In this document: one piece after another, positions 24,989 to 37,040 of the stretch
Layout: each line of letters opens with the position of its first letter
How positions within the stretch are numbered: the stretch's first letter is position 1
Source: Rhizoctonia solani
Taxonomy: Eukaryota > Basidiomycota > Agaricomycetes > Cantharellales > Ceratobasidiaceae
Length of the DNA stretch: 64,000 bases
Reading direction: 5' to 3'
NCBI RefSeq assembly: GCF_016906535.1
Contig: NC_057373.1
Span: 2,232,001-2,296,000 of the forward strand
Translations under genes and position numbers: made by a program
The notes under the pieces: generated by a model
What the model was told of the DNA's origin: nothing
Database searches by the model: none
The model's input: the letters and a program-made list of their open reading frames with translations, nothing else

Positions 24989-27784
24989 ATGGCGGGACGC
25001 AAGAAAACGGTAGAAAAAAGTGGAATAAACCAGGTGGCGCTGACCAACTATTTCTTGATGAGTCATGGACAAGCGGTGAACCGGGGGACCGGGGTTAAGC
25101 GGGAAGATGATGAGCCGGATACAAATCGACCTGGACTAGAGACTAAGAAATCGTTTGGGAGCTCGAGTCTTTCGTCTGTTGCTGACGAGAATCCACCCAC
25201 ACCTCGTCGCTCTAGCCGCATTAGCGCCAGCGTCACACCTGCTCCTACTGTTCCCCCTCCACCGCGCACACGCACGTTTGTGCCTCTCACTCCCCCCCGC
25301 ATGCCTCCTGGACGTATCAAAGGTCCTTCGCCCCTGCGCAGCCGCGACAAGCGCCGCAGAACATCGCCACCGTGCTATTGGACTGCCGACGACTACTGCG
25401 ATCCCTCCGACACCGATGAAGTTCCCAGTAGCCAGAAAGATGATGCAGAACCTATGATCGACGATGACCTTGAAACACTCGAGTCTATCCCTATATTTCA
25501 CATGTCATCCCCCTCGACATCTCTCTCGTCTGTCGAGCCACCCACTCCGGCAATATCCACTCCACCACGTCCGCTTTCTCCCGACTCAAAAACCCGCCAC
25601 ATTGTCGACGACATCCGCGCCAGGGCCCGTGCCAATGCAGCCTCCACTTCCCCCACCCTCAAGCGATCTCACTCTCCATTGGACGATAGCGACTCGGATT
25701 CCCTTCCCGACGGTAATTTCTTCTTTGGCAACACGGCCCAACCGCACAAGCGCCGGTATGTACATCACCATTCCACTCTAATTCCCCCTAATTGTCCGTC
25801 AGTGCCTCATCTACACCATCTCCGAAAGCCGTCAGGCGCTCGGCGCGGAAATCCAAACGTCCAAATTTATCCCCAGCCACGATTGTCTCTTCCAAACCAA
25901 AAGCCAAACCAGCTTCCAATCCATTTGCTGCCCTTGTCAAACAACACGCTGCCCGCGCCAAACGAGAAGAGTCTCTCCCGCGTGCTCCCGACGGATCACG
26001 CCAGACGATCTTCGACGTAGCCAACGCCGCACTCTTGCGCGACCCCGATGCCAGTTTCGATGATCCCGAGGGTGGCTCACAGGAATCCAATGCGGCCCTT
26101 AATCAACTGGCAGAAAGTGGCTTTGCAGCCGAGGCAGAACGCGTCCGTCGAGCCGGAAGCACAGGAAACATCGACTTTGGATGGCGTGTGTTTGCAACCG
26201 AGCAGCCCAGTGGCAAGATGTTGGCCGAACTTCCGCACGGCCTCGAAGGGATTCTCACTACCCCGCTCGCAAAAAAGGTTTGGGGATGGATTACAGTCAA
26301 GGTGCATGCCCAGGGTATGGTACTCCCTCTTTCGCTCCGCCACACTTGGCCTAATGGGTTTACAGATTACGATGCTCTCGCGGAAATACTAAATAGTAAC
26401 CTCGTCGAGATTGCATTTTCCAATCCATCCGAGCGAGCCGCGCTGGAAAGGGTTATCAAGTGGCTAGTCGAACTTGGTAAGCTTACCATATTACATTTTA
26501 ATCTAACCATTCCGGTATTCATCCTTTTGACAGTCACCCTTTCACCCACTTCAAGCCGGACCGCGCGATATGCTCAGCAACAGGCTGTATGCCTCGTGAG
26601 ATACCTGGAAGACTCGGACGCCCACGACCGGTGTGCAATGCACGCTGCACGCTGTGCTCTACGAGCTGGACCCCCCGGTGACGGTGTTTATCTTGCCCGT
26701 TCCATTCTTGGCGAATTACAAACCGAGCCGAAGTATGCTTCGACCACTGGGCACGAAAGGAACTCCAGAATTTGGCTCTGTGCCCAGTTGCTCAGAGCCC
26801 TTGCGCCGAGGTATCTATTCGTCACAAAGCAGCTAGCCATAAAACTCTAACTTGATTTCTATAGGGCTAAGAATATCTTCCCTGTGATTGTCGTTCTCTG
26901 CTTACTCGGACTCGACCCGGCCCTGCAGGTTGGGACACGTTCCGAGATTGCGGAAGTGGTCGAGCAATGCTGGATCACCAAGGCCAAATCTCCCGAATCC
27001 GTGCGTCTCCTATTGCCGCATTTCCAACAAATTAATTGCTTATGAAATTGGATTTTTACAGCAATTGTCACTGTGCCAGTCGCTCTTTTCCGCCTTTACC
27101 GGACTTCCCATTCAACAAAAGCGAGATTTGGTGATTAGGGTCATTAGAGGTACTCGACCCATTGGAGTCTTGCTATGCATGTGGTTGTCTATCGCGTTTT
27201 TGGATAACCAAGGCCTGACGGGTGTCTCTCCTGTATGTCCTTGCTCTTTCCTGTTTCCCAGCAACTCGACTGATAAATTCAAACAGGAACAATATACATC
27301 CCACCCACCACTTGATAGAATAAACTCCTATACACATACGATTCACATTACACCGAAACTGATTATTCAGACCTCTTGCAGGCTGCTCAGCTGTTGGACA
27401 TTGCAATGTGGGATATTGGGGCGCTCGTCCAGGCCGAACGAAACGCCGGGAGATCAGTCAAGTATCAAGCGGGCGTGCCGATCGACAGCACGATTGCTGA
27501 AGTCATTGGGTATTTGACGGATGTGCACGGGCGGATCTGTGAGTCTTGTTTCTTTTTATCGTTTAGCCACTTGGTATTTTCAGTTCTTGGAGAACAGCGG
27601 CTAACGTTGTTGTGTTTTAGTGGATGCTCGTGCGACCGACCTGGAAAAGACGACAACCAAGGCGTACCTACAGACCCTGCAGGTCAGGCTTGGGTGGGAT
27701 TTGATGGAGGCCGCGAGGAGTGGGCAGCGCAAAGGGATGAATATTAAGGAGCTGTGGGGCAAACCGAAGCCAAGACCCTGCTAA
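24989..27784 (+). CDS. Unidentified protein: disordered Ser/Pro-rich N-terminus, helical C-terminus
   Basis: I do not recognise this family. The start at 24989 gives MAGRKKTVEKSGINQVALTN. The N-terminal part (about 25060-25750) is disordered, rich in Ser, Pro and Thr with basic clusters and Asp/Ser stretches, which suggests a nuclear, phosphorylated protein. From about 25980 the protein is predicted mostly helical: QTIFDVANAALLRDPD, LAKKVWGWITVKVHAQ, VRYLEDSDAHDRCAMHAARC, LFSAFTGLPIQQKRDLVIRV and MWDIGALVQAERNAGR. It ends with ELWGKPKPRPC and a stop at 27782-27784. Short introns lie near 25756-25800, 26317-26365, 26476-26533, 26839-26865 and 27541-27619. A helical-repeat scaffold is possible, but no function is claimed. 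Confidence 0.7.
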
Positions 27785-28882
27785 TGGTCTGTGAAAGCCA
27801 ATCGGGTGGCATACCACTCTATTTCTCCTCCCCGCGTTTGTGTACGAGATTCGCCCCAGCGTACGAGATGTTCTCGTTGTCGTTCCCTGTGTGCAAAACC
27901 TTTTCATTCAACGTCCTTGCGTGCAGGGCGGTGAAGGAATTTCACCCGCTTGCACGCATGGAACTCTTTCTGTTCTGTTTCTGTTTCTTCCGCTCTTTCT
28001 TTTCTTCTTTTCTTTCTTCGTTCACTAGACATATGTTACCTTTCCGCTAGTTTCTTCGTTCGCAGACACTCTCATCCAGTGACATCACCATCGTCTTGCT
28101 CGTTTCGTTTGAGTAAAACTTCCTGAACTGACTTTTTTCTTTTTACGTTTCGACCCTAAAGGGGTCTTTTATTTGCTTATCATTCGACTAATCCCGAGTC
28201 GTGTCTGGTTAAATGAATTATATGTGTATCTATTGTTTCATTATCGCGAACCTTTATCTGAATACAGTATGTACAATGCGATCAAATTGATTGATTTAGA
28301 CATATGATATTCGGGTCAAGATTCGCTTGCGGTTTAAACCTCATCGAGCTTATCGAGCTCATCAGGGGTTATGTCTAAATAATGTAGCATCCAGGTACGT
28401 ACGTACATATGCGCATATATTCAGGTACGAGGGGCTCTTTATGTACTTTCTCGGTACCGAATTGGGAGGGTGGCGCGTAGTTTCTTGGATTATCAGGTTC
28501 GAGTAGGGAGACGCGCTTATATAAAGGAGACGACGAGGGTATATGCGCAGTTATCAAGTGCACAGTTACCAACAAGACTTCTAGATACTTAACTGTATGC
28601 ATGATATTATTTTGACGGGTACTACTCCGTACGGTAATAGGTTAGCCTAGGTCGATCTGTTCCCATTCTGCGCAAGATACTAGGGTTTGACTTTGTTTTA
28701 TGGACATTTGACATACCGTCACACTTATATGCAGCACACGGGTTATTAGATAACATCCGATCTGGATTCGTCGAGCCCCACTCGAGCCGTCTTCTACTTC
28801 GAATTCCTGGCGAATTAAATCGACAACCCGGCGAGAGGTCGATTCCGTACTACCCTAACCACGAAGAGCTGTGGAGTTCAAA
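27785..28882. other. 1.1-kb intergenic region with pyrimidine tract
   Basis: A long T/C tract lies at about 27965-28022 in the 3' flank of the preceding gene. At about 28393-28420 there is a palindromic GTACGTACGTAC followed by ATATGCGCATAT. No gene is seen. Confidence 0.5.
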
Positions 28883-30092
28883 ATGTCAACCAGCATTGAA
28901 GGAACCAGAAATACCAGTGTCAAAAAGGCCTGGGTGACGCTCGCGACCAATGTTTGTTGATATCTAAAATCGTCGTTTTGTTCGTTATTAGTCGTCTGAT
29001 AAGAAAACCTATGTCGTGGGCGTTTTAGTCCTCTTTTGGTCGTTAAAGCATCATGGGACAGGGTATCCTGTGGTGGCTATGGTGAACCCATTAAAGAAAA
29101 ACGACCCCGCCGAGAGTCTTCCTCAAGAATACCGAGACATCCTAACAAGCATGGGGATTATTCTGCACGAGGTCGATTGTCTAGTTTCTCAAGACGGGGG
29201 ATACACAGGCGCCGACGCTCGATTCGTCGATTCCCGGGGCAAACTGAGGGTATTTGGGTTGACTGAATACGAGGCAAGTCTGGGTTATAAACCCAAGGAT
29301 TCATATATATCTAGCCAATACCCAGCTGGGCGCAATTACTGACTGGAGTGTACTTAACACAGCGGCTTGTGTTGATTGATTCCGACATGTTGGTAAGAAA
29401 GAATATGGACGATTTGTTCGATGTTCCACTTGAGGAGGGATGGATTGCGGCTGCGCATGCGTGTACTTGCAATCCTATGCATATAACGCACTATCCTTCT
29501 TACTGGCGGGCCCTTGATACTAATGTTTTGATGACATTTACTAACACGGGCGTGCGTGTGTTATAGGATTCCCATAAATTGTGGTCATACGTACTCCAAA
29601 CCCGCTGGACCAGGGCCCGACGCACTTTGCACGGCCTTTCAGCCTCTCCCAGAGTCAGGAATTACCCTGCATTCGATCAATTCGGGCATTGTGGTGCTTA
29701 ATCCGACCGAAAAACTCAATGACGAAATTATCGATGGCCTCCATAATGATCCTAATGTCACCAGATATGGCTTTCCGGACCAGGACTTCCTTTCAAGTCA
29801 CTTCAAGAACCGGGTTAAATTCTTGGGATACGAGTACAATGCATTGAAGCCTATGCTGAAGTGTCACAGTGCAATATGGAGAGACGAGAACATTCGCAAT
29901 GTGCATTATATATTCAAGGATAAACCATGGGTTCTTCCGGAAGATACGGAAAAGCTCGATGAGCAATTTCATGTTATACACGGGTGGTGGTGGGATGAGT
30001 GGAGAAGACTCGAAGCTGAAAAGAAGGAAGAACAGTGGTGGGAGCTTGTCGTCGACCTGACTTCCCTTGGTTCCAAGGGTATGCCGAGCTGA
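28883..30092 (+). CDS. Glycosyltransferase family 8 (glycogenin/galactinol-synthase-like)
   Basis: The product probably transfers a sugar from a UDP-sugar. The start at 28883 gives MSTSIEGTRNTS, then AWVTLATN, GVLVLFWSLKHHGTGYPVV, and the GT8 metal-binding DxD motif in RLVLIDSDMLVRKNMDDLFD. Further family marks are HSINSGIVVLNPT, FPDQDFLSSHF and a C-terminal HVIHGWWWDEWRRLE. No signal peptide or membrane span is seen, so the enzyme is likely cytosolic. Exons join at 28951/28992, 29273/29363 and 29505/29567. The last two introns appear to start with GC rather than GT (see findings). The stop is at 30090-30092. Confidence 0.85.
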
Positions 30093-30305
30093 GACGCATG
30101 TATTTTATCCATTGTTGATATAAGCACATGCTAGGGCGTATCTATAGCAGCAATAGCGTCGGTTAAGATATTTATTAAGGTTTCACATTCATACTCAGCA
30201 GACATGGATATTGTTTTGATATTTTATGTTTAACATTTAGCTAACTACAACTACAGGCGTGCATGATTCCTATCAAAGGTGTGCAAGTGTCCCAGTAATT
30301 TTGGT

Positions 30306-31146
30306 TCAAAACGCGACCTTGGAAATGGTTTTCCAGAATGCCTCGCCCTGGGCTTGAGCAATAGCCGTCTCGATTTCATTAGGTTGGCGAGAGCCATCAG
30401 CACCCTGTGTCAACACGATGTCAATAAAAAAACACTCTAATTTCGGAATGGAGGGCATCTACGAACCGCGAATGCACCAGCTCCCCAAGGAGATCCACCA
30501 TGAGGCTTCTCAAAGCTGGTGAGGTGGGGGTAGGCCGTGGAGTAGTATCCGAGAGGAACAAAGATGAGGCCGTGGTGCGCAAAAGTCGAAATCGAGTTCG
30601 AAATGGTTTGTTCCTGTCCTCCGCCAGGAGTACCGGTGCTCACGAACACACCTGCGTATTTTCCGTGGAGCGCCTGCTTCATCCAGAGGCCACCGGTCCT
30701 GTCCCAGAAGGCCTTCCACTGGGCGGGGAAGTTGCCGTAACGAGTGGGTACACCGAACAAGAATGCGTCGTAGTTGACGAGGTCGTTGGGATTGAAAATC
30801 TCGTAGCTGGGCTTGTTGGCACCCATCTTAGCGAGAACATCTGCGGGGAGCGTCTCTTCAATTCTATCAATGGCATATAAGATTTTGTGATTGTCACCCG
30901 TGGTAGTTGGGCACTTACTGGTGGATCGTGGCGCTACCACCAGCAGATTCCACGCCGGCCTTTACGCACTCAGCCACTACACAAGGCTTCAGCATTGGAA
31001 AACAATAACGCATATATAGTGTTTAACTTACGCTTGGCAATGTGGCCGTACATGCTGTAAATGATGATTGCAACCTACAAAAATCAAAAGTTGTCATTTG
31101 CATATTGCAATTGTGTTGGCATGGCGTCACTCACGCGAGGAGCCAT
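30306..31146 (-). CDS. Flavodoxin-like NAD(P)H:quinone oxidoreductase (WrbA/Ycp4/Pst2 family)
   Basis: The enzyme binds FMN and reduces quinones by two electrons, limiting oxidative damage. The start MAPR is at 31146 and is joined across an intron to [14 protein letters not shown], the FMN phosphate loop of the family. Then come the conserved stretches [73 protein letters not shown] and [11 protein letters not shown], each typical of WrbA proteins. The last exon ends KTISKVAF with a stop at 30306-30308. The gene has at least four short introns. Length is near the usual 200 residues. Confidence 0.93.
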
Positions 31147-31731
31147 TTCGAAGGAGCTTGAGTAAAAAGAGTAGAAGGGACGAGTTGAGGGCTAACAGTC
31201 GCGTCGAGAGTGTTATATGTACCTAGGATGTAGAGAAGAGGGTCAGAATGACCGGTTTATATACAGGAGGCCGGGAGACGCGTCATAATGGTCGAACAAA
31301 CGCGAGCATAGTGGGGGCCCCGGTTGCGATTGAAAGGAGAAGAATCTTCCCACGGATGGGCCAATGACCGACCTTGGACCTGATTATGAACATGCATCAC
31401 ATCGCAGTTGAGTCGAGCCACTTCTGCGAGGTTGGTAAACCAGATTGGTTTATCAAATGTGATCAGGAGACCGTGAGAAACCATGTGTCTCTTCAAGACC
31501 ACACCGAAGAAGTAGGGACTTGATCTATGAATGCAGCTTACAAAGGTCGTGGTGTGAACAGAAGGACGCGCTCTGAGAACGCCGTTGCTAGTCTAAGCGA
31601 TATCACGGCTATTAATCCGGAGACAAAATGTTTACTTTATACGCTTAGTCCATTCGGGTGAGTATGTCTAAATGAAGGTTGCATTGAATAGCGACAGCGA
31701 AAATAGAACAATATAACTGAGTACGTCCAGA
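31147..31731. other. Intergenic region upstream of the quinone reductase
   Basis: TTTATATA (31256-31263, plus-strand coordinates) could serve as a TATA-type element, about 110 bases upstream of the start. No gene is seen in the rest. Confidence 0.35.
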
Positions 31732-32394
31732 TTATACACCATCATAGCTCGCGCCTCCCGCCTTGTACCCGCGTCAGATACGGATGACAACTCCAACACA
31801 AATATTAGAACATACCTTTCTCAAGCGAATGACAATCGGCTCCTCCTTCAGGTCCTCCATTTCACGGGCCGAAACCTCTATGGAATACACTGCAAGTGTC
31901 TTTTTAACGTCCGCCAGATGAACCGAGACCTAAACGCAAACAAGGGTCAGCAGATCAACGCAGAGACTGGCTTATTTTCGTCCACCTTGGCTTTACGCAT
32001 GACTCCAGCACTGGCGCCAATCCACGAAATCAGGATGAATTTTTCTCTTTTACTCTCTTTGTCATTCGCGTAAGACACCCGAACATAAGCATACACCACT
32101 TCAGAATCTCCCAGCTGTCCACTTTCGCGGAGTTCTGCGAGGCCTCCGGTGCCCGTTGCTTCGAGCTTAAGTTTGTCTGAACGCGCCGACTGGGGCCATT
32201 CAGCAGATGAATGGTAGATATGACGATGTAGATAGTAGTTACCTCGTACTTGAGGACAAGCCAATTTATATCCGACTTGTTTTCTCTCACATTCTGGTAC
32301 GCTGTGTGAATTCAGGTTAAAGCAAGTAAGGGAGCCTGGACTAAGTTCGAAAGGCCTCACCTGTGGCGATTTCAGGTTGTGTAACATCAGCCAT
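31732..32394 (-). CDS. Coactosin-like ADF-H domain protein
   Basis: This is an F-actin-binding protein of the ADF/cofilin fold. The start MADVTQPEIAT is at 32394. Exons then give AYQNVRENKSDINWLVLKYE, KLKLEATGTGGLAELRE, DSEVVYAYVRVSYANDKESK, REKFILISWIGASAGVMRKA, then VSVHLADVKKTLAVYSIEVS, EEPIVIRLRK and, after a last intron, AGGASYDGV with the stop at 31732-31734. The KFILISWIG and LRKAGGASYDG ends are typical of coactosin rather than of cofilin. Every junction has a good gt/ag pair. It likely acts at cortical actin. Confidence 0.88.
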
Positions 32395-32647
32395 TGGTAC
32401 TTAATACGAGGGGGAAAGCAAAAGAGAAAGAACAACGAGATGTGATGAGGAAAGGCACGAGTGGGAGAGAAAGAGAGCTGTCGTCGCGGGTCGTTTCCTC
32501 GTGCCTTTTCAAATTCATCTCGCCAAATACATATTCTCAGTCCGCGTACTTAAGCGCCTATATAATTACGTCAGTGTATTCTTTACTGTAAACTGCTCTG
32601 ATCAAGAACTTCGTTTGGTTGCTCCAGCATTTCTCCCAGTGACAACA

Positions 32648-33373
32648 ATGACTGCTTTATACGCTGCCAGGGCGGCTAAAACTCTACCAATACATTATGC
32701 CTTGTATACTTCCAATCGACTAGGACTTATCTTTTCAATTGGCACTCGTATCTTCTCTCAGAGTCACATACTTGCCAAACAATCTAGCCCAAAGCCTTCA
32801 TCCAAAAAATACACACCGAAAAATGCAATACCAGAAACATCCTACTCTAACAAAACCATCTCTACAACTACACCATCTCGACCAGAGGCGTTATATAAGT
32901 CCATCCTGTTCGATAAATCACTATCGAAATCTGATCCTAGCCCCGCCTCTTCAAAGCCACAATACCCCCCTCGACCAAGGTCACGCCCTCCTCCAACACC
33001 CTCTGAGTATAAATTACATAGAGAGAGAATAAAAAGCAAATATCCAGAGGGATGGGCGCCTCCTCGAACCATATCTCGGGATGCAATGGAGGTCTTACGA
33101 GCCCTGCATGCAAGCGATCCCGTCCAGTACCGAACGCCCGTACTCGCCAATAAATTCAAAATCAGCCCGGAGGCAGTATCCAGAATACTCAAGAGTAAAT
33201 GGAGGCCATCCCCCGAGCGCGTTGCAAAGATGATCGCACGGGAGAACTTGAACAAGGACAAGCGGATTGCCGAGAAGATTAAGATGGAGCGGGCAGAGGT
33301 TGCCAAGTCGCTGGAAGGCCGTTTGGATATAGTCGAAAAAGCTCAAGGGAAAGACAAGTTAACCATGAAATAG
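32648..33373 (+). CDS. RRG9: Rrg9/neugrin-like mitochondrial protein
   Basis: Rrg9 is needed for respiratory growth and mitochondrial genome maintenance; the metazoan relative neugrin takes part in mitochondrial 16S rRNA biogenesis. This intronless gene of 241 residues starts at 32648 with MTALYAARAAKTLPIHYALY, an Arg/Ala-rich leader without acids that fits a mitochondrial presequence. After a disordered Ser/Pro region, the family core is GWAPPRTISRDAMEVLRALH, then FKISPEAVSRILKSKWRPS, a helix-turn-helix-like stretch. The C-terminus is Lys-rich. The frame is open further upstream, but the first ATG in it is the chosen start. Confidence 0.85.
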   Translation: MTALYAARAAKTLPIHYALYTSNRLGLIFSIGTRIFSQSHILAKQSSPKPSSKKYTPKNAIPETSYSNKTISTTTPSRPEALYKSILFDKSLSKSDPSPASSKPQYPPRPRSRPPPTPSEYKLHRERIKSKYPEGWAPPRTISRDAMEVLRALHASDPVQYRTPVLANKFKISPEAVSRILKSKWRPSPERVAKMIARENLNKDKRIAEKIKMERAEVAKSLEGRLDIVEKAQGKDKLTMK

Positions 33374-33484
33374 TAAATACAGTATTTATTAATCTAATTG
33401 GTCTATTCAATGGGTAGAGTGAACTTCGCCAGGATGAACTATATATAAATAAATAATAGTCCTTGAATTCTAGCGCCGGCCCGC

Positions 33485-35359
33485 TCAGAGCATAAAACCT
33501 GAACCCACCTCAGCCAAGCGTTTGGTATGTTCCCGAGCGGTGGGGCTGTTGGCCACAACGGCGACTGCGACCAAACCAAAGGCAGCATATGCCATCATGT
33601 CGATTTTTGGTAAACGGGCAAGGAGTGTGCGCGTTTTGGATAGCTTGACGGGTTGCGGCGGTGGGTAAGGCTCGAATACATCGTCATCCAGGTCTGGATA
33701 AACTATTTGGTCCGTTGCAAGCACATATTCCTCAGCTTCATCATCTCCAATAATCTCATCTGGGTCCTCAGACCATGTACGCAGCATGCTGTGCGGACCC
33801 AACGTTTCCTTCAAGCGTAGTTTCTCATACGATATGGGGTATCTAGTTCGAAGTCGATCTGCAGCCTGTAATATCTGGGACAGAGGAACAGTCGGACCGC
33901 TTTGGTGATCAATGTTTGGGAGTTCAGGAGGCAAGGATGACAACGAAGAGGCCGGGGAGGGAGGGGCAGGGGGGTTGAGGCCGGTAGGTTGATTTGGACT
34001 GTCCTGGAGTTCATCCAGCGAGGAAGCGGGTAGCTGTGAAGCCTTCTCTGTGTAGGATGGCGGTTGGACAGAGACAAGCGAACTGGTTAGATCATCTCTG
34101 GAAGAGTCGACGTCAGAAGGTACGTCCGAATTTAACGTTAATAAATCCGAATTAAAGGGTGCGTGAGTTGAAGATGACTGGTCATTTTCTTGTGCATCAA
34201 CGGGTTCCGGCAGTTCGTCGGCCTCCAAATCTGGGAGACTGGACAAGAATGAGTGCATCATTCCATCGTCGCCGTCTTCGACAAGTTTCTGTATTTCTTC
34301 CTTTTTCTGAAGTACAAACTAAATACTCTTGGTAAGTAAAACAATTTCAATAGCAAGGGGGGCGGGTAGCGACTTACAGCGGCAACTAGATATATAACTG
34401 CATTGGGTGGCCTGGCCAGCATCCAATCCATTACTCGCTGTGCGAGCGTAAGGGTCGGTAGGTCGTGTGTGTACAAGGTCATCAAAGGAGAGATGGCCCA
34501 GTAAGGCAAGGGCGAAGCCTCTTCAATCAGCATAGCTAGATCAGGATCGGCGAGTCGTATCAAGCGTCTCAGGATCCTGAGTTGGCCAGTCAGGGGCTCC
34601 AAACCTGCGCCCATTGCGTCTCTGGCGCGATGTAGGGTGATTTTGATAGCACACTCTTGCAGAAGCTGCCACGCCTCTGTATCCTTGTCCAGAGAAGGAT
34701 GGAGCGTAAGTTGGAGTGTCGATAGGATGTCGTGGTATCCCTGAATATCAACTAAGTACAGGTTTTGGCTTGAGATTATCACTCCAACATACCTGGAAGT
34801 AACTAAGCTGAGGACGCCGTTCTAGTACGCCGAGGATCAGCTCGGTTAGTTGCTTCTTCCTCTTCTCTTTATGCTGCTGGCTCTCTAGTAAATTATTAAT
34901 TCAATAAAAGCAAGATTGGCAGATAGACTCACCGACTGGATAATGCACGAACGCTCGGTTGGTGTCGAGACCAACTTGTCGTTCGTCTCGGTGAGGTACT
35001 CGCGTAGACGATGATTGACCATCTCGAGAGTTTTCTTCTTTTTCTTTCTTCTCACTTGAACCTCGCGACGCGCTCGCGACATGGAGCAAGAACGGCCTAG
35101 AGTAAGATGAGTATATAGTAGCGCTCCATAGCACTTAGGGTGGCGCATACCATGCTACTGAACGAGTCCCCTGAAATCCACCAGGCCGGTTACTCAGTTC
35201 TCTTAATGAGTACCAGTCTTTTCTTTCCACGGCCTCTCGGATGGCCTGGTCCCTTGCTACTCGGGTTTGAGGTTCGCTGGTGACGTTATTCATCGAACGT
35301 TTTTCGTCATAGACATCCTTGCTAAACGACCCTTGGCGTTGAATCTTTTCAAGCGTCAT
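33485..35359 (-). CDS. TBC-domain Rab GTPase-activating protein, ER-anchored (TBC1D20/Gyp8 type)
   Basis: The product should stimulate GTP hydrolysis on Ypt1/Rab1-type GTPases. The start at 35359 gives MTLEKIQRQGSFSKDVYDEK. The N-terminal signature LRELSNRPGGFQGTRSVAW is the TBC1D20/Gyp8 family's entry to the domain. The TBC core follows: HRDERQVGLDTNRAFVHYP, then YFQGYHDI (the catalytic glutamine finger YxQ) and LPYWAISPLMTLYTHDLPTL. The C-terminal third is Ser/Pro-rich and ends in the hydrophobic segment MMAYAAFGLVAVAVVA near 33540-33600, a likely ER tail anchor as in TBC1D20. The stop is at 33485. Confidence 0.87.
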
Positions 35360-35469
35360 TTATGTCTAAATCTAGTTAAGGTATTAGGTCCAGCTGGGGG
35401 TCAGCTATAGGGCAGGAACCAAACAGTCAATTATACTCGTGGTGGGGGCGTGGAATAAATCCCTCTTCA

Positions 35470-35477
35470 TCACGTGA
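35470..35477. promoter_or_regulatory. TCACGTGA octamer
   Basis: The palindrome lies 111 bases upstream of the TBC gene start codon. Confidence 0.45.
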
Positions 35478-35657
35478 TACAAAATAATAGCTTAAATGCG
35501 CTGGTTTTTGTAGCTATTCAACTGCTATATACGAAGAAAGCACCATGATTGAAATTTCAAGCAAAGGAAAGGGCATATTTGAGCATGCATAACAGTCACA
35601 CCATGTCGTACATGATCATACAGAGAGTACAAATGCGAAAGACAATAGGCCTCATGC

Positions 35658-36645
35658 TCAGGCGGTGGTCGTAGCGGCCCTGAAAGGCAGCTATGGTCAG
35701 TACATTATAAGATAAAGGACGGCACTAATTTGTGCTTACTTCTTTTGGGAAGCCTTGGCCGCAATCTTCTGCTTCTTCTCTGCAACACGCTTGGCCACAA
35801 GCTCGCTGTAATTAAATGAGTTACATGAATTCGCTATTCAAACAAAATGCTTACTCGAACTCTGCCTTCTGCTCCTTCGCGGACTCGATTCTCCTGCGCT
35901 TGATAGCACGGAGGTGGCGGCGGCGTTGGAGACGAAGAGGAGTGACGAGACGCTGGATTTTGGGTCTGAAACAAGATTTAGTCAACGATGCATATACAGA
36001 CCAATTTTAATACTTACGCCTTGGTGTAAGGCTTGGCATCCGGGTTCTTCTTGGACTTGACCTCACGGCGGACGACGAACTTCCTGACATCATCCTCCTT
36101 GCCCAAGTTGAAGAATTTGCGGATTTTAGTAGCACGCTTGGGGCCGAGACGCTTGGGGAGAACGTTTTCGGTCAATCCGGGAAGAGGAGCATCACCCTGC
36201 TTGACAATGACAAGAGAGAGCACGGCAATATCCGGGCCGACGATGCAGCCGCGGACGGATTTGCGCTTGCGCTCACCGGTCCTGCGGGGGCGATAGCAGG
36301 AGTGGCCGTCGGAGAGGAGAAGGCGGACACGGTAGGGGAGGAGAACACCCTGCTTCATAGGGAAACCTTGCTTATCGTTTCCTCCGGTGATGCGGAAGAT
36401 GTATCCCTTGAACTCGTCTCCGAGGGAGTCTCCGGGAACCTCCTGCGCAATGCGCTTCTCGTAGAAAACGCGGCTGAAACAGCACTTAGCACCTATGAAT
36501 TTAATAAGAGATTATACTCACTAGCGCCTCTCGTCATCGAAATCGATGGTCTTCTGTTCCCCAGTCGCGGGGTCTGTTCGAACAAATGAGCACCGAGTGC
36601 TATCAACAAATCCGAATTGTTCTTACTGGCGATGTTCAGCTTCAT
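35658..36645 (-). CDS. RPS6: 40S ribosomal protein eS6
   Basis: This is a small-subunit ribosomal protein and TOR/S6-kinase target in other fungi. The start MKLNIA is at 36645, split from the rest by an intron. Clear stretches are [71 protein letters not shown] and [20 protein letters not shown], then [20 protein letters not shown]. The tail is KAAATTTA with the stop at 35658-35660, reached by an intron at about 35684-35740. At least five introns are present. The start is divergent from RPS13. Confidence 0.96.
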
Positions 36646-37040
36646 TTTGTCTGTGAGCACAAAGAGTGAGTATAACGCATAGCATCAGACATAAGCTGAT
36701 ATTCGCTCACCAGAAAGAAATTTGTCGGCTCGGCCTTGATCACCGCCTTGAACGTCGAGCTTGAGGGTCGGATGTGTCGAATTTGCTTCCGGAGTCCTCT
36801 GAGTGGCTGGTAATTGGAACTGTAAAGCTGCAATTTCAGAACAGTCGGATTATGCTAACGGATGCAAATTACCGAGTTGATCGTCAACCTCACCCTCAAG
36901 CCCTTCAAGTTCACCCCCAAACTCGTAAGTATAGTCGTAATATTTGACTCTGGCTCGAAGCACTCGATGCATCTTGCGGAATGCACGGGGCGGTTGAGCA
37001 AAGTAACTCCGGCTGATATTTTGAGTGCTACAGTTTCAAA
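36646..37040. promoter_or_regulatory. Shared divergent promoter of RPS6 and RPS13
   Basis: Two ribosomal protein genes start 395 bases apart on opposite strands, which suits coordinate expression. Short open frames in it (36642-36833 minus, 36862-37116 plus) match nothing I know. No clear RAP1- or homology-box-like motif could be picked out by eye. Confidence 0.5.
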
